DNA of 33,695 bases from an uncultured Clostridia bacterium. Its GTDB lineage: Bacteria; Bacillota; Clostridia; UBA1381. Below, in pieces: positions 8,501 to 16,705 of this stretch. A program made the position numbers and the translations under genes. The notes beneath the pieces were generated by a model, which saw nothing but the letters and a program-made list of their open reading frames with translations, made no database searches and was not told the origin of the DNA. Every line of letters begins with the position of its first letter. Position 1 is the first letter of the stretch. Where the stretch lies: assembly GCA_949742185.1 (NCBI GenBank), contig CATJNN010000096.1, positions 1-33,695 on the forward strand, written 5' to 3'.

Positions 8501-10444
8501 TGCAAGACTCTGTCTGTATTTACCGTCCTGACGCGGCGCGTATACCATATAGTTCATTTCTTTCGCTTCTTTAAATGTGAAAGTAAACTGACTGCTCTCC
8601 CAGAATACCCGCGCCGTCCAGTGTGTGCCGTAATCTCCGTCGGCAACGTTCCATACGTCGAAGCCGTTAGGATATTCGTTACGATCATAATTATTTTTGT
8701 TTGCCATTTCTATGCTTTCAATATTGTCTTTCGGAATCTGATGCAGAGTCGGAATCTTCGGCGGCTCAACAACCACTTTATCCGGAATACCCTCCGTCAA
8801 ATCAGACCGTGGTCCCTCTCCAATATTATTGCCGGCAATAACGTATAAATGATACACAGTTTTATTCTCAAGCCCGCCTATTACAGTCTTTGGTTCTGTT
8901 ATTCTGCCCGCCGGAATTTCAACAAAATCAGCATCGGCTTCTTTTTTATAGAACACTCTGTAATATGTTGCATTCTCCGTTTCTTTCCAAGATAAAGATA
9001 ACGCGCTGTCCATAGGAGTAACCGTTATCATATCAGGCTTTAACGGGGCTGAATTCGGCTGCGGTATCGCGCTTATAATATCGCTGCGGCCTCCCTCCCA
9101 GCCGTCGCTGGTTGGTATAACTGTGAAATAATATGTTTTTAAATTTTTAAGTCCCTTGATTGTCGCTGAATTGACATTGACAGACATCTCTTCTGTCATT
9201 TTGCCGCTGTCCATACCATATAAAATCTTATAGCCGGAAATATTCGGAAATTCATCCCAGCTAAGCTTAACGCTCTCGTTCATTGGTTCAGCGGTAACGT
9301 TCTTAACTGTAAGCACCTGCGGAGCAGGGTTTTCCGGAACAATATCCTTGAGGAACTTAACTTCCTGCACAACCGCATATGTCGGGTTTCCGTCAACTCC
9401 CTCTACCTTGGTTACATTAATTACAACTTTCTTAACAGCCACTCTCTTTCCTAGCGATATTACAACAGTTTTTCTGTTATCACTCTCGCTCAAAAGTGAA
9501 ACGCCGTCTGGAATAGTAGCGTCAAAATGAACTTCCTCTTCCTTTTCCCTGCCGTTCTCAACATATGTGATAACCGCGTTGCCCGCTGTGAGCGCGCCTA
9601 TAACGTCAGGAGAAATAACCTCAATCTGGTCCATCTCCGAGGGTCTGTTAAGCTCAATCGGAATTGAAAGCTGCGCATTCTGCTCTTTTGAACTTAATGT
9701 TACAGCCTCAGTATTATTTTCCGAGAAAATATTACCTACGTCGCCCTTTAAAACATTAACGCCCTTTTCCGTTTCAGCCGCATTTACGGCTTTTTTCGCA
9801 ATAAGCGCCGTATCAAGAAGCTGTTCCTTTCCTCTGCTGCCTATTTGATGATTTACATATGCAAGGTCAACGATATTAACTTTTCCATCGCCGTTTAAAT
9901 CATATTCAGTATTATTTGTTCCAAGCGCTTTTGTCACCAAATCGCGGTCTGCAGCGTCTACCTTACCGTCGTTATTCGCATCGCCTATAGAAAATGTTTT
10001 ATCACCTGTTCCTAATATTACCTGACGCGAATAATCGTCCAGCTTAATGTCGCCGGTTTTGTAGTCGTTATAGCCGTCGCCCGTAAGCTTAAAGCTGTAG
10101 TTCCCAAGCGCAAGGTCTGAAACCTCAACGTCAAAATAACCGATTTCGGTTTCATTTCCCAAAACCCCGCCCTCGGTATTCTTCTTTACAATATTCGTAT
10201 GACCGTTTATCTCTCCGGTCACCTCGCCGTTCATAGGGATTTCGCCTATTTCCTCGCTGTCCCTGTACATTTTGATTTTAATATCGCTGCTATCCACTTT
10301 CTCTGCTGTCTGCGGGTAATCAAATCGCAGAGTGGCTTTAATTCCTGCAGTAATGCCCGCGTCTGTGTCCGCAAGCGCAGGAGCAGGTATAGCTGAAGCA
10401 GCCATGGCCAAGGTTAAAAGCATCGCTGATATCTTTTTCCTCAT
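5540..10444 (-). CDS. Secreted dockerin-containing M60-family metallopeptidase
   Basis: A 1634-residue secreted protein. Parts in order: signal peptide 1-26 (ends APALA); beta domain about 27-150; type I dockerin 154-203 with two Ca-binding loops, DANNDGKVDAAD and DLNGDGKVNIVD; discoidin-like domain about 207-370; two fibronectin III domains (about 374-462 and 466-553); F5/8C carbohydrate-binding-like domain about 570-717; helical linker with a FIVAR look; M60 (enhancin/mucinase) domain about 800-1150; C-terminal beta modules. The catalytic zinc site is HEIGH at 1085-1089, with Glu1098 as likely third ligand (HExxH-x8-E). M60 enzymes cleave O-glycosylated mucin-type proteins. An upstream in-frame ATG at 10486 is rejected: GGAGG lies 9 bases before the ATG at 10444, and the promoter below would start RNA near 10486. 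It is the first gene of a two-gene operon. Confidence 0.92.
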   Translation of the reverse strand: MRKKISAMLLTLAMAASAIPAPALADTDAGITAGIKATLRFDYPQTAEKVDSSDIKIKMYRDSEEIGEIPMNGEVTGEINGHTNIVKKNTEGGVLGNETEIGYFDVEVSDLALGNYSFKLTGDGYNDYKTGDIKLDDYSRQVILGTGDKTFSIGDANNDGKVDAADRDLVTKALGTNNTEYDLNGDGKVNIVDLAYVNHQIGSRGKEQLLDTALIAKKAVNAAETEKGVNVLKGDVGNIFSENNTEAVTLSSKEQNAQLSIPIELNRPSEMDQIEVISPDVIGALTAGNAVITYVENGREKEEEVHFDATIPDGVSLLSESDNRKTVVISLGKRVAVKKVVINVTKVEGVDGNPTYAVVQEVKFLKDIVPENPAPQVLTVKNVTAEPMNESVKLSWDEFPNISGYKILYGMDSGKMTEEMSVNVNSATIKGLKNLKTYYFTVIPTSDGWEGGRSDIISAIPQPNSAPLKPDMITVTPMDSALSLSWKETENATYYRVFYKKEADADFVEIPAGRITEPKTVIGGLENKTVYHLYVIAGNNIGEGPRSDLTEGIPDKVVVEPPKIPTLHQIPKDNIESIEMANKNNYDRNEYPNGFDVWNVADGDYGTHWTARVFWESSQFTFTFKEAKEMNYMVYAPRQDGKYRQSLARYSITVWDEEGNQKNLVSGKNIAINSNVTGYMILPFDKTTVKKLAVSIAQWDGSPTGVSLSEAVFYESDNLASDVRALFANDIYTELSAETLADKAAAQTKIADLRAQANDAEGYYVDKDILLDELELAEKLLNGDSGALGITKNGVQSRSTSVDGKKYGQAGSDLQPLGVVAYATEYAERNKLSDTQVTIYAHIPEGESVSVIPTQYYAEANAWQGGAIPLQNGRNLINIPKIGTQTSERGGALYLKYSGSKPDEVSLHIRKGAIAVPTLELSDWYGIDEATRRERITAYVEELTKHTSSLNNKDIGLRIANSTEISMPNVLLSVAAQPVMNAVKPTGKTDEDAVNALYNNVLAWEDIMHVVNTTQGIDNTLENSDMQSRQNIRYMRMFAKAFMYAAGSHIGIGYGSVSGMACGRPVSELADGASANSIFGWGIAHEIGHNMDKLGKAEITNNIYSLMAQTYDGKQNTLKSRLENSNKYAGIYEKVSAGRPGMSNDVFVQLGMYWQLHLAYDEGDAPMDFYNKLFKEWKSGGTSAPTSDERFALIASKIANKNLTEFFESWGMRLSDETKQTLKAYPEETRKLQYLCDDSRRYRLNGGAAASGATTASAAIDAQNEKQVNVTFSTAADNASVLGWEIKRNGKTVAFVANDRKASGASASGSYADVIGSANNLAFSYSVQAVDLLGNKIEEAVDAGQIRISYVKTIDKSAYTETKNSDGSIKLVMNKQTAVSGVKITNAPSTGVYTVSIARDGEAEVIAKNGDFANNETPDAGYYVSYFNKPGTTDTRIWTYDAKEITISGVPADASIELISYAGDNIEFTSDAAVGVLKSDYVYDDGEGGTSTIKAGTIVVTGTYRGDPMYNTIQVNGKFISVNPETNEETVTERAIDGYALLFAEIPADGEVSDISDGIFIFVPDVQKEAELQGVGDAHDCSADSLLPAQINAELYRTDTIDSTESKRKTSDTIWIDSPSYASMPDIILEGDEI

Positions 10445-10492
10445 AATGATTATCCTCCTTCTTAATTTTTGTCTATATTTTTCCATGCTATT

Positions 10493-10521
10493 ATTTTATT
10501 TAATTTAATACTGTGTGTCAA
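10493..10521 (-). promoter_or_regulatory. SigA-type promoter for the M60-SLH operon
   Basis: On the minus strand, a perfect TTGACA (10521-10516) is followed after 17 bases by TAAAAT (10498-10493). Transcription would begin near 10486, about 40 bases before the ATG at 10444. Confidence 0.8.
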
Positions 10522-10665
10522 TAAAATATACTTATTTGTAATAATATTGTAGTAAAATGAAAATATCAGTTTAGTTTTATATACACCCCCGCTCAATTAT
10601 ATAACATAATATAAACATTATGATACAGCATGGTTATTTTAGGCAATACTCATTTTTTCATTTTA

Positions 10666-10694
10666 TAGACAAAACCGATAATATATGATAAAAT
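10666..10694 (+). promoter_or_regulatory. SigA-type promoter for the esterase and secreted-protein operon
   Basis: TAGACA (10666-10671), 17 bases, then TAAAAT (10689-10694), about 30 bases before the ATG at 10726. It is divergent from the M60 promoter. The about 145 bases between the two promoters are AT-rich, with no further element recognised. Confidence 0.7.
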
Positions 10695-10725
10695 AATTCA
10701 TACTGAATTAAATGGAGGTTACTAT

Positions 10726-11484
10726 ATGAACGTCTCTTTGAAACGCGACGGACTTACTCTTCGCGGCGATCTTTTGCGAGCAGGGGGCGAACAAAGCGAT
10801 ATAGCCGTAATATTTCATGGACTTATGAGCAGCCGCGGCAATAACCCCGAGCACATGTTCTGCAAAATTGCCGACGCCCTTCTGGAGAAAGAACTTTCCG
10901 TTGTAAAATTTGATTTTAATGGTCACGGCGAAAGCGACGGATGTTTTTCGGACATGAATGTATACAATGAAATTCTCGACGCGGCAAAAATAATCGACTA
11001 TGTCCGCTCGCTCGACTTTGTTAAAAATATCTATATTGTGGGACATTCGCAGGGCGCGCTTGTAGGCGGTATGATTGCAGGTCTTTATAAAGAATACATA
11101 AAAAAACTCGTTATGCTCGCTCCCGCCGCAACAATTAAAGACGACGCGCTCGCCGGCTCCTGTTTCGGTATAAAATACGACGCGCAGAACACTCCGGAAC
11201 AAATAACAATGCGAAACGAAGAAAAACAGGAATTTAGTCTCGGCGGATTATATTTCAGACTCGCGCGCACACTGCCAATTTATGAAACCACTTCAATGTT
11301 TGAAGGCGACACTCTTATTATACATGGCAGCGAAGACGAAGCGGTTGGCATAATTGGTTCAAAACGTTATACTGAATGCATGAAAAACGCCTCACTTGAG
11401 ATTATTGATGGAGAAAATCACGGTTTGTGCGCTTTTTCACTTGATAAAACCATTTGTAAAATCGCAGATTTTTTAGCGGGCTAA
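10726..11484 (+). CDS. Alpha/beta hydrolase, esterase-like
   Basis: A 252-residue cytoplasmic alpha/beta hydrolase with no signal peptide. The nucleophile elbow is GHSQG with Ser108; the likely acid is Asp204 in HGSEDEAVG and the base His232 in ENHGL. The oxyanion region is FHGLMSS near residue 35, and FNGHGESDG follows. The overall pattern and length resemble small feruloyl/cinnamoyl esterases of gut bacteria (Est1E type), which release phenolic acids from plant xylan, but acyl esterases and lipases of the same fold are equally possible. The ATG has a GGAGG site 8 bases upstream. It is the first gene after its own promoter, 33 bases before the secreted-protein gene, and probably co-transcribed with it. 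Confidence 0.88.
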   Translation: MNVSLKRDGLTLRGDLLRAGGEQSDIAVIFHGLMSSRGNNPEHMFCKIADALLEKELSVVKFDFNGHGESDGCFSDMNVYNEILDAAKIIDYVRSLDFVKNIYIVGHSQGALVGGMIAGLYKEYIKKLVMLAPAATIKDDALAGSCFGIKYDAQNTPEQITMRNEEKQEFSLGGLYFRLARTLPIYETTSMFEGDTLIIHGSEDEAVGIIGSKRYTECMKNASLEIIDGENHGLCAFSLDKTICKIADFLAG

Positions 11485-11517
11485 TACAAAAAAAATAATA
11501 AAAATTAGAGGTTCATA

Positions 11518-14016
11518 ATGAAAAAAAATTTTTTTGCAATACTACTTTGTTTATTTATCATAATCCCTATTATACATATTCCGGCGAGTGCGGAAAGAAG
11601 CATTGTATACACGTCTTTTACGCGAACAAGCGCGCCAAAAGGAGACGGCACCGCCGCCTCGCCTTATAATCTATTTAAGGACGCTATTGACGCGGTAGCC
11701 GACGGCGGTATCATTTACATATCCAACGGTTCTGGATTTATAAATATAGATAATGACTTTGACTCAAACCCGTATATAATTGAAAAAAATGTCACTGTAG
11801 CTCCTGCTCCCGGCAGCCAAAGCGCCTCTCTAAACGTGCGCAAAAGCGGCATGGTACTCGACGCTGACATTACGTTTCAAAATATTGAGCTCTGTTTTGC
11901 AAACAAATGCCACGCCGCCATTTTTGCTAACGGGCACACGCTAACTCTGGAAAACTCATATTCCAGTAAATCCACACGTATGATTCATATTTTTGCAGGC
12001 GGTCTTTACTCAAAAAACGGTTATTCACTAAGCCCTGCATCCGGAGAACACAGCGTGATAAATATAACAGGCAACGCGGCTTTTGGAAATATATACGGCG
12101 GCAGTATGAACGGCTCTTCAAACACGCCTGCAAATATAAATATAAACGGCGTTTCAAGTTCACAACTTGGAAACATATATGCCTGCGGCGCATCAGAGGG
12201 TCTTTATAATCCCGATAATATATTAGACTACACAGAAGAACCCACTGCTCCCGCTCCAGACCCTATTGCATATCCGGCATTATCTCAGGCATTTGTTAAT
12301 CTTAACGACAGCCATATAATGAATATTGACGGTAATTCAGGGGGCGGAAAAAATATGTCGGTTGAGTGTTCTTCAACATATGTTTATGAATGTAATCTTA
12401 AAAATATCAATTCTGTCACTGTGAACCGCGGCACACTTTCTCCTAAAGAAATCAACGAAGATGTTAATATTATTGTTATGGAAAACGGAGATTTTAATAT
12501 TTCTCTTATTGAAAACTGCTATATAAATAATTTTACTTCCTCTGGAGGAACGCTCACCATGGGCTACGATAATTATCTCACAATAAACGGCGCCTTTTCA
12601 GGCAGCGCAGAATTCCGCATAAGCGGCGCCCGAGATACCTCGTGGATTGCTAAATACGACTGCCTCTATGTAAATGTAAAAAATTCGGATAATGGCGTTT
12701 TTACATTTACCCCCCACCCAAATCAAAAACATATGACTTTCAATAAAACCGCCGACGGCTGGAAAACAAGCGAATGGGTCAGTTCGGGAACTCCGCTTCT
12801 AACAAAATTTGAGCTTTGCGAAAATGCAATAGCCATAAAAAAATCCACAATAAACGGAAAAGACGGAAACGTTATACCCACAATAAAAGTCAATTCTGAA
12901 TTTACCGACCCGTCCGATCCCGATAATTCGGAAGTTTTCTGGGATATTGGTTTGATTCCCATGATATATTCTGTAACGCACAACGGCAAAACAATCGGAC
13001 CTGTTCAATCTGAAGAAGACCCCGACGGATACCAAGAGGGTAACTTCAGCCCGCTTCATATGTACATTCAGCCGATAGATAACGAAATACTTGTCTGTAA
13101 CCTTTCATGGATACATATAAGCGACAATCCGCCCGAAATTGAAACGGGGATCTATGATATATCCATAACCGCCCCCATAGGAGAATCCGACAGCGTTACA
13201 CAAAACTTCCGTCTCACGGTTTTAAACGACGACGGCACACCTCCGCTTCCCAAGCTGACGCCGCCTCAACCGATTACATACGGCACGCCTCTGTCCGCTG
13301 TTGACCTCGGCGGCTGGAACTGGGAATCGCCAGACACAATAGCCGAAGTAAAAAACAACGGATATACAGCATACTGTGATATTGACGACGTAAACTGCGA
13401 CTACAGCCAGACAGACGGATATAATTCTGAAAAGCATCGCGTCGAGCGCGATATAGCCGTTACGGTGAACAAAGCAAACGCTAATATACGCCTTGCCGAA
13501 CCTCATATGCAGTCAGACGGAAACGGCGGCGCGCTCGCATTGTCCGCCGCTGTAAGCAGAGTTGAACACGCCGCTGTTCCCACCGGCACAATAACATTTT
13601 ATTTAGACGATAATCTGCTTGCCAACGCACCAATAAACGATAACACCGCCCAGTTCTTATACGATAGTCCCCGGGAAGGCGAATATTCTCTGACCGCGCA
13701 CTATAGCGGCGATGATAACTATGCAAGCTGCTCGTCAGTTGCCTTATGTACATTAACCGCGCTTAATGTATCTGAAAACGGCGGTATTACTATTACCTTT
13801 GATAATTTAAGCGGCAAAAATCTCGATAATGCGTCATTAATAGCAGCGGCGTATAAGAACGGCGTTCTCACAGGGATTCACTCAGAACGCTTCAGCGCGT
13901 TAAAATGCGCGCGCAAAACTTTTCAAGCAGACATGGCGGATTTTGAATATGACAAACTGCATGTATTTATATGGAACGGAACCGACGCTCTTATTCCTGT
14001 CTGCAAAAATTATTAA
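11518..14016 (+). CDS. Large secreted protein with beta-helix-like and Ig-like regions
   Basis: An 832-residue exported protein; residues 1-25 are a signal peptide (ends PASA). The N-terminal half begins with the pattern GDGTAASPYNLFKDAIDAV followed by GGIIYIS, typical of the start of pectate-lyase-like right-handed beta-helices. It continues with short strand-rich, Asn-rich turns to about residue 400, such as NITGNAAFGNIYGGS. No catalytic residues of a polysaccharide lyase can be assigned. A mainly beta middle follows. Around 680-745 lies an Ig-like repeat of the Big_3 kind (PTGTITFYLDD, then YSLTAHYSGDDNY). The C-terminal 80 residues look like another small beta domain. There is no wall anchor or SLH domain. 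GAGG lies 7 bases before the start. Function unknown; carbohydrate binding or adhesion is a guess from architecture. Confidence 0.85.
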   Translation: MKKNFFAILLCLFIIIPIIHIPASAERSIVYTSFTRTSAPKGDGTAASPYNLFKDAIDAVADGGIIYISNGSGFINIDNDFDSNPYIIEKNVTVAPAPGSQSASLNVRKSGMVLDADITFQNIELCFANKCHAAIFANGHTLTLENSYSSKSTRMIHIFAGGLYSKNGYSLSPASGEHSVINITGNAAFGNIYGGSMNGSSNTPANININGVSSSQLGNIYACGASEGLYNPDNILDYTEEPTAPAPDPIAYPALSQAFVNLNDSHIMNIDGNSGGGKNMSVECSSTYVYECNLKNINSVTVNRGTLSPKEINEDVNIIVMENGDFNISLIENCYINNFTSSGGTLTMGYDNYLTINGAFSGSAEFRISGARDTSWIAKYDCLYVNVKNSDNGVFTFTPHPNQKHMTFNKTADGWKTSEWVSSGTPLLTKFELCENAIAIKKSTINGKDGNVIPTIKVNSEFTDPSDPDNSEVFWDIGLIPMIYSVTHNGKTIGPVQSEEDPDGYQEGNFSPLHMYIQPIDNEILVCNLSWIHISDNPPEIETGIYDISITAPIGESDSVTQNFRLTVLNDDGTPPLPKLTPPQPITYGTPLSAVDLGGWNWESPDTIAEVKNNGYTAYCDIDDVNCDYSQTDGYNSEKHRVERDIAVTVNKANANIRLAEPHMQSDGNGGALALSAAVSRVEHAAVPTGTITFYLDDNLLANAPINDNTAQFLYDSPREGEYSLTAHYSGDDNYASCSSVALCTLTALNVSENGGITITFDNLSGKNLDNASLIAAAYKNGVLTGIHSERFSALKCARKTFQADMADFEYDKLHVFIWNGTDALIPVCKNY

Positions 14017-14033
14017 AAACAGAGGAGAAGGAT

Positions 14034-16646
14034 ATGAAAAAAATATTTAAAGTTATTCTATGCTTTTTATTGCTTATACTAAGCGCAGCGACAGCAGTAT
14101 ACGCAGAGCAAGAGCCTATCCCCGTCGGCTTCTGGAAATCAGGCGGCGGACAGTACATATACTGCAACAACCCGGAATACATTCATTCATGGCAGGTTTC
14201 TACCGATGAAAATCCGTACGCTTCATATATGATGAAATGCGGAAAACTGTCGCCGGACCGATACGCCGTATTCTTCTGCTTCTACAACAGCTGCTCATTT
14301 GATATTGAGCCGGATATGGAATTTGTTTCGGACAACGCGATTATTACAATAAACTCCATAGGCTACTATCTTCCGCAGAACAAGGAATACTGGGACTGTC
14401 TCGGCGCATGGTCAGACCTTATGGACATAAAAATCCGCACGCTTGACGAATACCGCCAATATGTGCCGTATGCTCCGCTTGCCAATGAGTTTCCGAAAAC
14501 TCTGCGCTTATCTGAATGCAATGAATGGATAAGCAATTACATATATAACTATGATGTAGTCCGTCCAAACACCACGTTCAACATGCTTGTTGATTTCACG
14601 ATAGACGAAGGCGAAGCAGAAGTTAATTTCATGGCGCTCAAGCATTACGGAACTCTTCGCGACAGAACGCACCACGACCCGAATGCGCAGTCCGGCTCGT
14701 ATTTTCGCGACACCTCGGTAAAAGGTATAGAACCAGACACGCTTGCTATGGTTGAAACAACTCTCGACGTTGTGGTGGATTCATCCACAAAAGACGGCGA
14801 ACCGGTGAACGTTAAAGTTTTTAACCAGTTTTATCCTGACGGACATATTATGCCGCACTGGATGACAAATATTAATCCCGCAAAAGACTTATATAAATTC
14901 AGCAAAACGGTTGCGGCAGGCTCCGACATGCTGTCGCTCCATTATCGCGACGATTCAAAGCTTTCATATTACGGCAGCGACATTCCCGAAAGCGAACGAA
15001 ATAACGAATGGATTTTTGACATATACCATCACGATACACAAGAATATGAAGAGGGTATGCCGTGGGATGAAAACGCGCATCAGCCCAACGCATTTACCGG
15101 CAAAACGCTTGACAAAAACAATCTTCCAAATGTCGAATGGGAGCTTAATCTCGGTAATTTCGGCGTTGTAACGCGCTATCATTTGTCAGTAACAAATAAC
15201 GACAGCCGGCTCAGATATTTAAACTATATGCTCGACACAACACAGGCAAGCAATATTGTAATCGTGCGCGATAACAGAGGCAATATGCTAAATCCGTACA
15301 CATTAAAATCCGAAAACGCCTATGCGCTTTCTAAAGGGATTGTTCGCGCAAAAAAGGAGGACTGCATGCTTAGCGTACCAGCGCCTGCGGGTGAACGCGT
15401 CGATTATATAATAGACGTAATACTCCCCACAAACTGCTTCGGCGGCATGCTTCACTCCCTGGTTATTGACCGTTATGGATATATGGGCGCTGAAGCCCAA
15501 AGCGAGTTCCCTGAATATACGCGTCTTAGTTCCGTTAAAAATACTGTGTTTTTCAACGGACAGGAAAACATGAAATGGGAAAACGGCAGACTTTACGAAG
15601 AAAGCGGCGGGGTATACCATGAGATTCCGCTCCCTCTGTCGGCTCAGACTATATTCGGCTCCCGCTGCAACGACTACAGGCTTATTAAAACTAACGACGG
15701 CTACGCGGCGCGCTATTCTGGCTGGGACGAATATCATCCGGATTATATTGGCGACGGAGCGGAAAAGAATATGCTTTATGTGTTTGATAAACAAATGAAT
15801 TTTGTTATGCAATCTGAAATGATTGGTTATATAAGCGACTTCAGCTTCTGGAATGGAATTTTATACATAGACTGCGGCAAACGCTACAGTGCGGTTTACT
15901 ATTCAACCGACGGAGGCAGAACAACCGCGCCCATTCAGGGAAACAAAACGCTTCCAAGAACCAACGGCTCGTCCGCGCTGACCACAAGCGGCTCAAACGT
16001 CTATGCAAGAGACGCGGCGGGTATCGACAGAAAAATTAGCTATGAAAACGACGCGCCGACTAAAATTATTCAGGCAGGAGATATATTTTACTGCGTAAAA
16101 TCATGGCGCACATACTATGACGAATCTGTTCCAAATAAAATTTCTGTTTCGCGCGACGGTCTGCGCTGGTATGATATTGTCCTCCCCGAGCTTTTCCTTG
16201 AGCTTAAATCGGTATCTCATATAGGAAACAGAATATGTGTGGACTGCAAATACCAGACGTTTGAATACGACGACGCTTGCCTTGCAGAAGATGAGATTAA
16301 AGTGATTCTAAACGGCGAATATCTCGCCTTTGACTCGGGCGCAGAAATTTCCGGAAGCCGAACAATGGTGCCTATGCGCTATTTCTTTGAAAAGCTCGGC
16401 GCAGCGGTTGACTGGAACGGCGAACTTGGAGAAATAACCGTTAAAAAAGACGATTATGTAATCGTTATGCGTTTGGGAGAAAATACTGCCTCGGTCGACG
16501 GCAAAAACGTTATGCTGGACGCGCCGCCGTATGTGAAAAACGACAAAACCATGATACCGCTGCGTTTTCTTTCCGAGACATTAGGATATTCAGTGAAATG
16601 GGACGAAAAAACCTCTACCGCAGAGATTAACACTGACAACGCATAA
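14034..16646 (+). CDS. Large secreted protein with C-terminal copper-amine-oxidase-N-like domain
   Basis: An 870-residue exported protein. The start is taken at 14034 because AGGAGAAGG sits just before it and a signal peptide (MKKIFKVILCF to VYAE) begins there; an in-frame ATG at 13971 lies inside the previous gene and would spoil the signal. Residues about 30-500 are not recognised. Residues about 500-745 contain repeated short WNG/STDGG-type turns (YYSTDGGRTT, SVSRDGLRWYD) that suggest a BNR-like beta-propeller. Residues about 755-868 match the Cu-amine-oxidase N-terminal domain (VILNGEYLAFD, MVPMRYFFEKLGAAVDW, MIPLRFLSETLGYSVKW), a stalk module common on secreted clostridial proteins and not itself an oxidase. 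It begins 17 bases after the previous stop and is probably in the same operon. Confidence 0.85.
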   Translation: MKKIFKVILCFLLLILSAATAVYAEQEPIPVGFWKSGGGQYIYCNNPEYIHSWQVSTDENPYASYMMKCGKLSPDRYAVFFCFYNSCSFDIEPDMEFVSDNAIITINSIGYYLPQNKEYWDCLGAWSDLMDIKIRTLDEYRQYVPYAPLANEFPKTLRLSECNEWISNYIYNYDVVRPNTTFNMLVDFTIDEGEAEVNFMALKHYGTLRDRTHHDPNAQSGSYFRDTSVKGIEPDTLAMVETTLDVVVDSSTKDGEPVNVKVFNQFYPDGHIMPHWMTNINPAKDLYKFSKTVAAGSDMLSLHYRDDSKLSYYGSDIPESERNNEWIFDIYHHDTQEYEEGMPWDENAHQPNAFTGKTLDKNNLPNVEWELNLGNFGVVTRYHLSVTNNDSRLRYLNYMLDTTQASNIVIVRDNRGNMLNPYTLKSENAYALSKGIVRAKKEDCMLSVPAPAGERVDYIIDVILPTNCFGGMLHSLVIDRYGYMGAEAQSEFPEYTRLSSVKNTVFFNGQENMKWENGRLYEESGGVYHEIPLPLSAQTIFGSRCNDYRLIKTNDGYAARYSGWDEYHPDYIGDGAEKNMLYVFDKQMNFVMQSEMIGYISDFSFWNGILYIDCGKRYSAVYYSTDGGRTTAPIQGNKTLPRTNGSSALTTSGSNVYARDAAGIDRKISYENDAPTKIIQAGDIFYCVKSWRTYYDESVPNKISVSRDGLRWYDIVLPELFLELKSVSHIGNRICVDCKYQTFEYDDACLAEDEIKVILNGEYLAFDSGAEISGSRTMVPMRYFFEKLGAAVDWNGELGEITVKKDDYVIVMRLGENTASVDGKNVMLDAPPYVKNDKTMIPLRFLSETLGYSVKWDEKTSTAEINTDNA

Positions 16647-16662
16647 ATAATATCTTAACATA

Positions 16663-16697
16663 AAATAATGCAGGATTAAACTCCTGCATTATTTTAT
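16663..16697. terminator. Bidirectional intrinsic terminator between convergent operons
   Basis: A perfect 13-bp stem: AAATAATGCAGGA (16663-16675) against TCCTGCATTATTT (16682-16694), with a 6-base loop and U-rich flanks on both strands. It serves the plus-strand secreted-protein operon and the minus-strand glucuronide operon, whose last stop is at 16706. Confidence 0.9.
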
Positions 16698-16705
16698 TAA
16701 TTTGA

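Noticed and set aside
10445-10486. 14-residue N-terminal extension of the M60 protein
   Set aside because: The ribosome site precedes the inner ATG, and the predicted transcription start is at about 10486.
10708-11202. 164-codon minus-strand frame opposite the alpha/beta hydrolase
   Set aside because: Shadow of a gene with an intact catalytic triad; no start signal.
15303-15812. 169-codon minus-strand frame inside the 870-residue protein gene
   Set aside because: Antisense shadow; composition and lack of ribosome site argue against coding.
14034-16646. Copper amine oxidase enzyme
   Set aside because: Only the N-terminal stalk-type domain is present, at the C-terminus; there is no catalytic oxidase domain or topaquinone site.
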